Origin: Cordylochernes scorpioides
Taxonomy: Eukaryota; Arthropoda; Arachnida; Pseudoscorpiones; Chernetidae
DNA length: 64,000 nt
Direction: 5' to 3'
NCBI GenBank assembly: GCA_030710605.1
Contig: CP092863.1
Span: 137,486,994-137,550,993 of the forward strand
Shown here in pieces: positions 52,551 through 63,991 of this stretch. The number at the start of each line of letters is the position of its first letter. The first letter of the stretch is position 1. The translations under genes were made by a program, and so were the position numbers. Below the pieces are notes generated by a model. The model saw only the letters and a list, made by a program, of their open reading frames with translations, did no database searches and was not told the DNA's origin.

Positions 52551-54344
52551 AATAAATAAATAAATAAATAATTTTATGAAAAGAAAGACTATTGCTTAGT
52601 GAATAAGTGAATGTATATAAATATTAACGCAGGAAAACCAACCCTTTTTTGATTTATTATATTAAATTTAATGTTTAAATACTAACAATGAAATAGAGCA
52701 TTTAGACTAAATATATAAATTAAATAGTTTAGAAAACAAAGGAATCGTTAGGTTTAATGAGCCAACTAATGAAGTGTAATAAATTAAAGCAGAAGATACT
52801 TTGTTTTCCCGCTCAAATATTGACGCCATTATTTAACCCTGAACAATAATAAATTGAATATATTTTTACGACGCGTTAAATTTTAAAGTGTCTTAAATGC
52901 TTAAGGAAAATATTTCAATATAGTTTTTTAAAATAATATCTCTAATTAAGTAATTGAAAACGTTTTATTTTTAACAAAGTAAATACGTTAAATAATAGAA
53001 AAATATTTGAAATGTGATCGATTTGAATAAAAATATATTGAAAGCATAAAATTCTGGTAATTAGCGTTAATCTTTAAAAAAACATATATCGTATAGCTTC
53101 TCTCAATATTAGATTTTAAATAAGAAATTTCAATTAGATGTCATTCATCAAATATTGCCATTTTTTATCTTTTAATAAAATCGACAGTTTCATTATAGTG
53201 TGGATACCGCACGCTTTATTTAGTTTCTCACAGAGTGTGATTAGTTTTGGAATCTGGCAACACGGTTTATATTAAAATTCCGTTTAATAAGTACACTTTT
53301 AATCGCGGCTACTGCATTTTATTGGGATAAAAATAGAAATAAATTTTTACATATGAAAATGTTTTTATTGAAATAAAGTCAAATATTACAAAAAAAAAAT
53401 AGATTTTCACAGAACAAGGTGTTCAGTGAATACCGAATATGATATGAAATATATCAATTGTTGAAATTCGCTTATGAAATTCATTTTATAAAGTATTCTA
53501 AAATAAAAAATGCTAATCTATATAATCAAATATAAATTATAATTTTTCCAATAAAAATAATGCCAATTATAATGAAAAAACATACTGTAAATAACTACCT
53601 CGCGATTTCTTCTATGTTGTTGCTTATTTGTTTAATGTATATGTTTATTTAATGCTCTTTTTTCTTAATTGTTTATTTTCTTTTTGATAATTCTATTACC
53701 TATTCTGCTACAATATGAATTATTGTAAATAGTTTCACGCGCAATTATCCAGATCGGATATAGCGGGTTTTGTAATTGCAACTGGTAATAAATAAATTGG
53801 AAAAATAATAGAACACTAATATCTAGGTCAAAATAATAAATAAATACATTCGAATATATATAATATCAGAAATATATATATAATATAAATAACACACACC
53901 TCTTTCTGAATATTTAGCCAGACGAACAAGAAATACTATTCTATGCCATGTTGTTCTCTCTCTGGCCACCCTGTACATTAGAGATCGTGTTCGCAGACGC
54001 TTTATATCCATCTTCTGCTGAAATATTTATCTTGTATTTACTTTTCCATTTACCATCCTTTCTTATTAACGTATATATATTTCTCTTTTTTATTTCTATA
54101 TTATTAAATTATATATATTTACTATTTGTCTATTTTTTAGGTTTTACTATATCTTTGTTATTTGTATTACTCCTTTTTATATAGCTATGTTTAATAATAA
54201 ATATTTATTTAATATTTTATATAGAGAGGGGTTAAATAGAAGAATAAATATATTCTCATAAATATATATTTTGTCCCCGTATTATATTATTAATAATACT
54301 GCTTGTACCTGATATGAATGCGTGCATAATGGAGATTGTAAGTA
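52551..54344. other. No gene recognised
   Basis: AT-rich DNA. The frames at 53823-54011(-) and 53948-54184(+) overlap on opposite strands and have no recognised motif. Confidence 0.5.
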
Positions 54345-54650
54345 ATTCTACTGTCCTATAAGCTTATGTCCATAGTTTTCTTGAAACCCATTTCTGAGAT
54401 TCCATCCTTCAGTGCTGCGTATATAAGCAGAATCGTCCAATACAGTATTAGAGCTCTGAGAAGCGGTCTGGTGGATTAAATTGGCGAAATCGCTGGGGGG
54501 ATTCACCACTGATGAGCCAACCCCTTCCAATATATTTTTTCATCGCAGTAAGGACAGTAGAAGTTTGTATTATGTATAAAAGAAACAGTCGTGCTTTTAA
54601 ATCCTTTCATTTTATGTGTATAGATGGCGCGTTATTGCTTTGTGTTAATA
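54345..54650 (+). repeat. Family B repeat, long copy
   Basis: AAGCTTATGTCCATAGTTTT, AGCGGTCTGGTGGATTAAAT, TTGGCGAAATCGCTGGGGGG, CACCACTGATGAGCCAACCC, CATCGCAGTAAGGACAGTAG, then AGATGGCGCGTTATTGCTTT. It gives the order of blocks for the whole family. GAAAT replaces GAAAC, and the GGGAGGG/CCCTCCC helix is broken here. Confidence 0.7.
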
Positions 54651-55152
54651 ATGGAGATTGCCTGGCTAGCATTCATAACTTCTCAGAAAATAGAACATCT
54701 TAGTAGAGAAAATCTCTATTTTATCGACGATTGAGCAAAAGTCGTTTACTCTCGTCTGCATGAAATTGATATGTTTGCCAAATGTTTTAATTGTCCTGAC
54801 GAAGACACAAGATTATAGTCGAAATGTCGAAATTTTGTTAAAAAATTTACTCTGTGTGTTTTATATTTCTTATGAATGTTAAGAACGATATGTATCATGA
54901 AAATATCATTAATTTTATTTACTTTTGTCTATAAATTTAATATATTGTGGGGTTGTGTTTTTTATATGATACGATGGGTTAATCGTTTATACAATAATCA
55001 TTTTTGCATATCGCACACAACAATAGCATCACTATCGCACAATATACTTTTCCCGATATATATTTTCTTTCCCTGAAATATTTATTGAAAAAAAATCTCT
55101 TGTCTGCTTTTCACGCGCTTTAACCTTTATGTCTAAAGAGGTATAAAACGTC

Positions 55153-55252
55153 NNNNNNNNNNNNNNNNNNNNNNNNNNNNNNNNNNNNNNNNNNNNNNNN
55201 NNNNNNNNNNNNNNNNNNNNNNNNNNNNNNNNNNNNNNNNNNNNNNNNNNNN
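55153..55252. other. Assembly gap (100 N)
   Basis: Exactly 100 undetermined bases, the conventional placeholder between contigs. True distance and linkage are unknown. Confidence 0.99.
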
Positions 55253-55389
55253 GTAATTGAAATTAAGTATAAATATTTAACACACACTATGCCAAAAATA
55301 TAGTCATTTGGAACGACTATTATCTATATATTTTTTGTATAAAAAGAGCAAGGGTAAATATAAGGATGTGAACAAAAAAAAAACTTATA

Positions 55390-55455
55390 TTAGACACACA
55401 CAAAGCTTTATTAAGACCACCTGTCTTATACAGATTCACCATAGGAAGATCATAG
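55390..55455 (-). repeat. Family A fragment
   Basis: CACACACAAAGCTTTATTAA, then GACCACCTGTCTTATACAGA and TTCACCATAGGAAG. The hairpin plus AATAAA module is in reverse. Confidence 0.65.
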
Positions 55456-55799
55456 ATGCTCCTGTATCTTCTGTTATATAATTGAAAGAAATATAATGAC
55501 TTTCTACTCTCATCTTACTGAGGTGAAAATTGTTGGGGGAGTCTTGCTCATTCGTGAATGATTTCTTAATTTGAATTCTCATATATATTACACATATTGA
55601 TGAAATGATACTTTCATATTCGATAGAGGGATAGAATGCATTTTTCATAATGAGTAGATATAACTGAATATATTTATAGATGTAAGATATTTCTATGATG
55701 ACCTTATATAAATAAGATACATAGTTAAGAAAGCAATATTAACTATATATTACAAGTATATATATATATACCTATAAAAAGATTTTAAAAATCAAGTGA

Positions 55800-56960
55800 T
55801 GTATCAAGTAGCGGTGTTACTAGATAGCTACTGGAGTTATGTAAATGGGTGCCTCAAATGTTTATGGCGAAGAGCCATAATTGCTTTCAAAGTGGATTTC
55901 GTAAAGCTTGTCTCAGATGTCACTGAATCATCCAAACTGGCTGACTGAAATTCTAGCCGTTTAAATAACCTTAAAGGAATTCTTTAATATATCACATATG
56001 GTAGAGATGGCTTTAGAGATTTTACCTATCTCTCGATTTTTAATTTAGTTGAATACAATACACTTAAAGGCCTAAGTAATTGGAAAGTGCCTGATGTATC
56101 GATAGCGTAACTTGAATCCTAACATATCCTTTGTTAAAATAAGTGTGTTTATTTGAAGGCAGGGTGCTAATTGTTCATATCATTATGAACCTATCTACCT
56201 ATGGATTTTTAACCACGTAATCTCTAAACGGCTACTGAATAGCTACTGAGATTGAAGTGCTGACCATTGAAGTTTGAATTATCAATAGTGAAACAAATAT
56301 AGTTATTTTATTCGTTAGTGGGAAGTGACTACATTTCTGAGGGTGTTATAGATTCAACATGTAATAGTTAAAAATGAATCGACTACTGAATAATTGCTGA
56401 GATATGAAGATTTTTATTAGTGAAACCTGGCTCATCAATAGTGAATCAAATATAGGTTATTCGTTAGAGAGAGGTGGCTATATTTCTGAGAGTGGTATAG
56501 ATTCAACAGGTAATCGTTAAAAATGAATTGACTACTGAATAGCTGCAAAAATATGAAGATTTTCAATATTGAAGTTTTGATCATCAATAGTGAATCAAAT
56601 ATAGTTATTTTATTTGTTAGTGGGAAGTGGCTACATTTCTGAGAGTTTTATAGATTAAAAATGTAATTATTGAAGATAAAATATGCTATTTCATTGTTTC
56701 TGAGATATGAATATTTTGACTATTGAAGTTTGGCTCAACAATGGTGAATCAAATATAGGTCATTCGTTAGAGCGAAGTGACTACAATTCTGAAAGTGGTT
56801 CAATGTATGGTTATGTTATGGCTCCATGCAATGGTTAAAAATATTTACTACTAAATAGCTACTGAGAGAGTCTGATTCCTCAGTAGTGACTATCCTCTTT
56901 GTTATTTAGTCAGTTTATACGCTAAGTGACTAGTATTTTATAGAAAGTGATACGAGAAGG
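55800..56960. repeat. Degenerate satellite, about 150-bp unit
   Basis: TTCGTTAGTGGGAAGTGACT-like blocks recur at 56311, 56460, 56613 and 56763. Each is followed by CATTTCTGAGAGTGGTATAG and preceded by CATCAATAGTGAATCAAATA. More diverged copies with GCTACTGAATAGCTACTGAG extend to about 55800. It is noncoding. Confidence 0.75.
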
Positions 56961-57059
56961 AAGTACAAATGCTTCTAAAATATATGTAACCTAGAAAGTC
57001 GGTTGAAAATCTCTTATATAAATGTTTTCAACTGTTTATGTATTGGAGATATCACCGGG

Positions 57060-57155
57060 AGACTGTTGTTGGGTGCCTGGAGTATAAGAGCTCTATCTAT
57101 AATTGCTTCCTGTCGTGAATCTGTATAAGACTGGTGGTCTTAATGAAGCTGTATA
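57060..57155 (+). repeat. Family A copy
   Basis: TGTTGGGTGCCTGGAGTATA, AGAGCTCTATCTATAATTGC, GTGAATCTGTATAAGACTGG, then TGGTCTTAATGAAGCTGTAT. The hairpin is kept but AATAAA has changed to AATGAA. Confidence 0.7.
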
Positions 57156-57300
57156 TTGTTTTGAAAATAGAGCAATCCATATTTAATTCATTAGATAAAA
57201 AAGGCATATATTGGATTTAATAAAAGATTTATTTTGCCAATATTTCGGCTGGCTGAACGCCAACCTTTATCGAGGCATTACATCTTTGTATACACAAACT
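57150..57300. repeat. Family J repeat with hammerhead-like block
   Basis: TTGAAAATAGAGCAATCCAT, AAAAGGCATATATTGGATTT, then the minus-strand block 57235-57277: TGCC, TCGATAA, A, GGTTGGC-GTTCA-GCCAGCC, GAAA, AATATT, GGCA. Stem I is a perfect 4 bp. It continues as CATTACATCTTTGTATACAC. Confidence 0.6.
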
Positions 57301-57622
57301 CAGTATATGTATATATGTGTGTGTCTATTGGAGATATCTCATTGTAGATATATTATTATGCAATATAAATATTATTTTAAAAATATCAAACGTGTGATTA
57401 TTATGGGATTAAATAGTATAATGTTATAGATATGGAACAAGGATCCTATAGAGACCGAATTCTGGAGAGCTGATACAAGATTTGAAGGAAGAAATGATGG
57501 TGGTCATCCATGGGTGAAGATTTCAAGCAGGTACGTTGATATTGCTTTATTTTATAACAAAATGCACTTATAATACACCAGTGATATATTTAGAAATAAT
57601 TCTAAAAATAACAGATAATATA

Positions 57623-58259
57623 CACTCATGGACAAAACTTGAAGAAGTTGTACATTTTAGCATGTATATCGGGATTCAGACAATAACTCTGAAAGATATT
57701 ACAGTGACCTTTATTGAAGACACACGAGATAACCAAGTGTGAACAAAACTTAAAGAAGTTGTACATTTTATAATGTATATCGGGATTCAGACAATAACTC
57801 TGAAAGATATTATAGTGACCTTTATTGAAGACACACGAGGTAACCAAGTGTAAACAAAACTTAAGGAAGTTGTACCTTTTAGCATGTATATCGGGATTCA
57901 GACAATAACTCTGAAAGATATTACAGTGACCTTTATTGAAGACACACGAGATAACCAAGTGTGAACAAAACTTAAAGAAGTTGTACATTTTATAATGTAT
58001 ATCGGGATTCAGACAATAACTCTGAAAGATATTATAATGACCTTTATTGAAGACACACGAGGTAACCAAGTGTAAACAAAACTTAAGGAAGTTGTACATT
58101 TTAGCATGTATATTAGGGATTCAGACAATAACTCTGAAAGATATTTTATTGAAGACACACAAGATAACCAAGTGTAAACAAAATTGCTTTGTCTCCTTTA
58201 AAAAAACAGACGACCAGCGACATCAATATATGAAACTCCTTAAGTTTTGTCCATGAGTG
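57623..58259. mobile_element. Family M MITE, five units in alternating pairs
   Basis: CACTCATGGACAAAACTTGA and TTAAGTTTTGTCCATGAGTG lie between TA dinucleotides. Units alternate between two variants (AAAGAAGTTGTACATTTTAT and AAGGAAGTTGTACCTTTTAG), giving a higher-order period of 222 bp. The last unit has a deletion (GATATTTTATTGAAGACAC). Confidence 0.85.
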
Positions 58260-58734
58260 TAAATATTCCCCTAATTTAGTAATCGACCCTATAACCTGAA
58301 AAAGTGGATTTATTTTTTAAAACAGACTATATTTGTGTGTGTGAATACCTATATTCCTTATTTACATATATGTGTGCATATACTGTTTCAGAACTATTTA
58401 CTTAAAGAATAGAAATAATTTTGTTTTCTTTTTTTGATAAAGGATAGGATTTTGAAAATAATTGTGTTGCTGCTAAAAATAATGTGAGAATATTTTAAGA
58501 GATGGGAAAATAAAACGAAGAAAAAGAGAATTGGCATCTTGGTATTTTATCATTTACTTATTAAATAGTAAATATGGAGAAAATATTAAATTATTTATTT
58601 TTGACAATTTCACCACCTTCAGAATAGATTTTAAAAAGCAGACGATAGAAAACATAATGTTTACAATTAAAATGGCGCGATAATGCATCAAATTAATAAG
58701 TATAAATATTTGATTATTTGAAAAAGTAAAAATA

Positions 58735-58815
58735 AATATCAGGTAAAAAGTTTCTTTTAATTTAAATTTGCAAGCTTTCGAGCAAATATACTGTTCTTCA
58801 ACGGGCTGATATTCT
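58735..58815. repeat. Family I single arm
   Basis: TATCAGGTAAAAAGTTTCTT, AATTTGCAAGCTTTCGAGCA, and ACTGTTCTTCAACGGGCTGA match one arm of the palindrome at 18349-18566. The Helitron begins shortly after. Confidence 0.7.
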
Positions 58816-58840
58816 ATGTACAATCTCTAAATAATATTTA

Positions 58841-58862
58841 TCTACTTATATAATTGCCTTAT

Positions 58863-58905
<43 letters not shown>

Positions 58906-59192
58906 GAAGCTCACGGATAGAATGCCCGCCCATTGGCCGCCAGCAAACACGTGGCTTCCCTGTGCGCGCGCATGCGCCGGGAAGCCACTCTCACGCCGAC
59001 AGCCGACGGGAGCAGTCGCTTGCTCGCCGGGAGTCAACGGGCGCGCGCATGCGCCGGGAAGCAACTCGCACGCCGGCAGCCGACGGGAGCAGTCGCTTGC
59101 TCGCCGGGAGTCAACGGGCGCCGACAACCCTAGGAAGCCAGGTGTATTCGCACTCGGGTAAAACCCGGGCGTTGCCCGGGCCATTCGTCTAG
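58841..59192 (+). mobile_element. Nonautonomous Helitron, complete
   Basis: It starts TCTACTTATATAATTGCC after A (58840) and has a (CTGT)n run at about 58867-58905. It ends with the perfect hairpin CCCGGGC-GTT-GCCCGGG, spacer CATTCGT and CTAG before T (59193). The TC...CTRR ends, A/T insertion site and no target duplication fit Helitron rules. The GC-rich interior contains a 77-bp tandem duplication (GCGCGCGCATGCGCCGGGAA at 58964 and 59041). No Rep/helicase is present. Confidence 0.9.
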
Positions 59193-60583
59193 TACAAAAT
59201 AATTGAAAACTTTTGTTATTGGCATGTGCTCTCGCGGGCGTGCATCAGACTGTTTCCAGCTAAAGTAATATATATTATATTGGGATAAAATATATATACA
59301 TTCCAATAATTATTTAGATAATTAGTCAGGGATATTGTTATATTGGGTTGGGAGGTCAAATTTTCTATTGAAGTGCTTCCAGGAATAATCGTTGTTGCTT
59401 GCTTTCTTTGTCGTGATTATGCTTTTAGCTGTTGTTTCTGCTAGATAAATACTATATTTACATATTTAACTCTATACATCGAAATCTTCATCCAATCAGC
59501 TATTGATCTGCTGCAAGAAAATGTTGGAAAGAAGTATTAACGCATAAATGAGAGCAGAAGATGAGGCATTTTGGACGTAAGAAGAATCTCAGGGGAGAAA
59601 AGAATACAGCTTGGAGAGAGAGAGAGAGTAATGGAGAGAAGTTTCCCCAGGTGAAGGTCGAAGAAAGGAAGATTTATCACGCCTGGCAACAGTGGATTGT
59701 TCGTCTGCATTACCTCCAATATCTGTGAAAATAATAAGTATTTCTCTTTATTATCAATTCTGGCCATATAAAATATAAGAACATTTAAATTAATTAAATA
59801 TATCAAAATATTTAAATCTACTAAAATATAGAATTAGAATTATTTCAAAATGTTTATAGGTATTTTTTCAATTATATTTTTTATAATTAAAATATAGGTC
59901 GGCAGAATATCCTGTTTCGTTTTTTGTCTCAAATTTAAATAATTTTACTAAAAGGTATTAATTTATTTATTATTAAATAAGACGTGATATTCCCACAAGG
60001 GATGCTTGCGTCAAGAAACAACACTAAATTCAAATACTATATTACATAAACAATTGAATAATTACATGGCTTGAGTAGAGTTTAAAGAAGAAAATAAAGG
60101 ACATTAAAATCATGCTTGAATTTACAACCACCTAATGAAATAAACACAAACAAATATACCTAGTTTGGTAATTACGGGTTTTCTCTACTAAAAGATAATA
60201 ATTTTAAAGTTGTAATTTATTCATTTCATACCATTATTGTACATGTCAATATTATATATATACTATAAACAGAACACATTTTGTATAATTAATAAGTAAA
60301 ATGAATTTTAATTTATATATATATATAAATATAGAATAGAAAAAAGAGAGTTTTATCCAACTCTAATCTCCTTTTAATATTTTTAAAATTTCTTTTGATA
60401 TTTGATTTTAATACAAAAAAGGTATTTATTTTTATTTTAATTAAAAATATTTTTAGAAAATACTTTAAAATAAAGTAAAAGTTTGGATTCTCTGAAGTAG
60501 TTTTGATTTTAGAGGAGTTTTCAAATTCTTGGCTATATTTAAATTTTTATTTGACTTTAACGTGACATAAGAGTTTTTTTATA
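59193..60583. other. No gene recognised
   Basis: AT-rich, with a GA run at 59616-59628. The 89-codon frame 59537-59806 on the minus strand has no recognised motif. Confidence 0.5.
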
Positions 60584-60873
60584 TATGTTATGAATAATTT
60601 GTTGTTGTTGTTAGATAAAGGGTTGATAAGACAAAGGATCGATAAGATAAAGGGTTGAAGGTGCAGTCGTGATAAGAAAAAGATAATTATTTACCCGTCA
60701 AGTAGCTTTTATTTTCAATTACTTGAGGAAATATTACACATTAGTTATTTTCACATTATATAAAATTTATAAGGTTAATCCTATATTAGTGATTTAAAAG
60801 GATAGATATGTTAACTACGCATATTTACAACAAAACTGAAAGTCTTTCTAAAAACGATGATAACCAAAAGTAA
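60584..60873 (+). repeat. Dispersed repeat K, copy 2
   Basis: Near-identical to 655-957 over its length, including GACAAAGGATCGATAAGATA, GTGCAGTCGTGATAA and AACGATGATAACCAAAA, with a few small indels. Same orientation. Confidence 0.75.
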
Positions 60874-61002
60874 AAATATTATTCCATTGGTTAAAAATAA
60901 CATTGAATCTATATATAAATTATATTTTTATTGCTGTGATTGACTGGATATTTTACGACTTATATATAAAAAGGATATATAAAATAAAGAATATTATGTA
61001 TA

Positions 61003-61430
61003 TACTCATGAACAAAACCTAAGGAAATGAAAAGTCTTTGATATTTATATTTTTTTAAGGAGACAGAGACAATTTTGTTCACACGTGGTTTACTTGTGTG
61101 TCTTCAATAAAGGTCACTGTTATATCTTTCAGAGTTATTTTCTGAATCTCAAAATACATGCTGAAAGGTACAACTTCCTGAAGTTTTGTTCACACTTGGT
61201 TATCTCGTGTGTCTTCAATAAAGGTCACTGTAATATCTTTCAGATTTATTGTTTAAATCTCAATATACATGCTGAAAGGTACAACTTACTTAAGTTTTGT
61301 TCATGAGTGTATATTGGTTATCTCGTGTATCTTCAATAAAGGTCACTGTAATATCTTTCTGAGTTATTGTCTTAATCCCGATATACAAGCTAAAAGGTAC
61401 AACTTCCTCAAGTTTTGTCCATGAGTGTAT
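61003..61430. mobile_element. Family M MITE, three units with internal terminus
   Basis: ACTCATGAACAAAACCTAAG at the left and CAAGTTTTGTCCATGAGTG at the right. A second terminus, TTTTGTTCATGAGTGTATA, lies inside near 61297. Either two elements are joined or a unit including the terminus was duplicated. Confidence 0.8.
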
Positions 61431-61689
61431 ATTAAGAATAATATAATTTTCATTCTATTTTATATACGTGCGTAATGAAACCCCGCTATTTCATTATTTG
61501 GATGATCTGATGGGAATACCTCAAATCACACTTCCATTTCTTGTTTTTGAATTGTGTAGGATAAAATACCAGTTAGGATCTGTGGTCATTTTAGATGTCA
61601 GCTCTTAATGATGTGTGTAGTTGGATATTTGGATGATATTGGTAAATAATGGTTCAGTGATCTGGATCAATTGATTGGTCATATCATCC

Positions 61690-62215
61690 TGACCATCACA
61701 TAAGCATTTGTAAATGGCATAGCGCCTTTTAGCTTATTCCATTTCTTGACAAATTAAGAAGAGTCAGCCAGGTTTGCACAGACACATATATATATATGTG
61801 TGAAAAAAAAAAGTACAAATGTGATATTGTACTGGAATAAGGTTGATGAATTAAAAGAAAAAAGGGCATCTTCTTATCAGGTAACTGAAAGTTTCTGATA
61901 TTTGGCCAATTCTGGAATAATTAAAAATCAATAAGGAGATGCCCTTTTTTTATAATTTATCCACCTTATCCCAGTACAATATCACCTTTGTACTGTTTTT
62001 TCACATTGTGTCGCGGTCTCACGCAAATTCTGGCCTTTAACTACCCGTTTCATGATTTTTCAGGATGCCTGAATGACCAGTTTTTTGGTCGTTGGGGTAC
62101 AGCTTGCCAATTCTGGAATAATTAGAAATCAATGAATAGTTTATATTTATTATGATAGATAGTGCAAGCTATAAGCAACTTTCAGTTGCCTGATAAGTAG
62201 ATCCCTTTTTTTTTT
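61690..62215. repeat. Families C/H foldback with ribozyme deleted
   Basis: AAAGGGCATCTTCTTATCAG, TTGGCCAATTCTGGAATAAT and AAGGAGATGCCCTTTTTTT form a palindrome at 61858-61950. Then TTCTGGCCTTTAACTACCCG, CATGATTTTTCAGGATGCCT and GTACAGCTTGCC join AATTCTGGAATAATTAG directly. The hammerhead expected at that junction is missing. Confidence 0.65.
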
Positions 62216-62242
62216 CTTTTAAATACATATATATATATACCT

Positions 62243-62345
62243 AGAGAGGCATTTCTCCCTTTAATTATAATCAGAACAATATACAAATATAGGAAGAAAT
62301 GCCTCTATAGGTAGACGAATATACTCCTCCCGCAACTTTATATTG
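62243..62345. repeat. Family E foldback
   Basis: AGAGGCATTTCTCCCTTTAA faces GGAAGAAATGCCTCT. The tail TCCTCCCGCAACTTTATATT follows, as at 1370-1390. Confidence 0.65.
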
Positions 62346-62349
62346 TTTT

Positions 62350-63170
62350 ATAGCCACAGAATCGGCCCTTGTCACTTCACCATCTTAAACAACTATTTGG
62401 TAAAATTGGCCAATTTCATAACTCCTCAATTAATCAAAAATATATTTAAGAATAATATATATATTTTTAATATATACAGTGTGTATAGAAACATTTAATT
62501 AGAATAACATTGCACTTTCAAATATATATATTCGTATATATGTGTGTGTGATTTTATATACATATATATTCTATTTATTTTTACTTGGCAGAAGAGAAAT
62601 ATTTTTTTCCAAATGGTCGTCTGCGTTTTCCCGCCCAGAGCAGGTGCGGCTACCAATCAGGTTATGTAACAAGTGAAGGTTGGATAATAAAACGCAAGGG
62701 AATCACGTATGCAAATGTTACTTGGTTCTGTAACAAATTTATGCAAATTTTTATTCTGAGGAAGAATATGTATTCATTCCCAAAATTATTCATCAATTGG
62801 AGGAAGATGTTTCCCCTTTATTTTTGTACTTATTTTTTTCTCGTTAGGATATCGCATTTATATCAGGAATAGAGAGATATAAATATATATATGGAGTGAT
62901 AAGCTTTTCTGCCTTTATTTTCCCTATATTTGTAAGAAATTTATAAATAATAATGAAAGTCATAAAATAGATTGAAACAAATATTGGAAAAATGTTAGCA
63001 ACAAGGACACTTTATTCTTAGAATATCAGTATGCAAAGTGTATGTATGCAAATAATTATAAGTGAATGCATCGATCAACGCTCTTCCACAAATATATTAT
63101 TATATGGCTTTAGAGCGCCATCTATATATATAAAAATAAAACTTTTTAGCACGATTTTTTTTTCCAAATA
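62350..63170. other. No gene recognised
   Basis: A less AT-rich patch at 62610-62720 has ACCAATCAGG and GGATAATAAAA, which resemble CCAAT and TATA elements. The 95-codon frame at 62585-62872 overlaps it but shows no recognised domain. It could be a promoter or LTR relic, though nothing confirms that. Confidence 0.35.
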
Positions 63171-63376
63171 TACTCATGGACAAAACTTTAAGAATTGAAA
63201 GGCCTTTGATGTCACCGATACTTTTTTCCCCCAAGAAGACAGAGTAAATTTCGTTCACACTTGGTTATCTCGTGTGTCTTCAATAAAGGTCACTGTAATA
63301 TCTTTCAGAGTTATTGTCTGAATACCGATATACATGTTAAAAGATACAACTTCCTTAAGTTTTGTTCACGAGTGTA
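63171..63376. mobile_element. Family M MITE, single-unit form
   Basis: TACTCATGGACAAAACTTTA at the left, the tail segment GATGTCACCGATACTTTTTT, one 111-bp unit, and TTAAGTTTTGTTCACGAGTG at the right. About 204 bp, like 21239-21442. Confidence 0.85.
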
Positions 63377-63510
63377 AAATAATTCTATTGTCCTTACTGG
63401 GATGAAAAAATGTTGAAAGGCTTATTAGTGGTGAACCCTCCCAGAGGTATCGCCAATTGAAACCACCAGACCGCGCTTTTTAGAGCTTTAATACTGTATT
63501 GGACGATTCT
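63377..63510 (-). repeat. Family B copy, decayed
   Basis: CTATTGTCCTTACTGGGATG, GTGGTGAACCCTCCCAGAGG, TATCGCCAATTGAAACCACC, ACTGTATTGGACGATTCTG. The CTGATGA block is changed to CTAATAA. Confidence 0.6.
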
Positions 63511-63520
63511 GTTATATATA

Positions 63521-63991
63521 TTAGTTTGTATTAAAATATTTATAAAAATAACAAAAAATAAATATGTTACAGTGCCATCTATCTAATAAATTTTGTACTT
63601 TTTGTAAAGGGTGTGTGTAAGATTTACTCGACAGAAGAAGCTCTGCATTATAATAATTAAAAGAAAAAAGAGATGAGAGAAGATAAAGATGTGTCAGAAA
63701 TTGTGGGTGAGGCAATAATCTAATAGCAAGTTGATCAGTAGACATGGGATTACCTAGCGTCTGAATGGGTCCATAGGGACTTAAGTCCATTGCATGATGG
63801 CGTCCTATGGGACCTGACCTATATACCGCTTTCTCAACAACTCCCTCTCTCTCTTTATCTTCCTCCATCTCAGTGGAATGACAACCACAATTGTGGCTAC
63901 CATCTACAAGTACCATCTTGGTCTTGAGGTGGGTAACGCCAATCATCATATTGACTTGCCCACTCTGTGGCAAAGAACTCTGACGGTTCAT
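63521..63991 (-). other. 156-codon open frame, unrecognised
   Basis: This is the longest frame not explained by a repeat array. Its first two-thirds (MNRQSSLPQSGQVNMMIGVT onward) has mixed composition. The C-terminal third is low-complexity AT-rich sequence. No signal peptide, domain or catalytic motif is recognised, and there is no promoter or splice context I can support. It could be the end of an exon or transposon remnant, or chance. Confidence 0.25.

Noticed and set aside
54796..54828. CTGACGA...GTCGAAATGTC, possible hammerhead
   Set aside because: Stem II pairs only with a bulge, stem I does not pair, and there is no sibling copy in the window.
59000..59190. Overlapping GC-rich frames in the Helitron
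   Set aside because: Three plus frames and one minus frame are all open because of GC-rich tandem DNA; none resembles Rep, helicase or a host protein.
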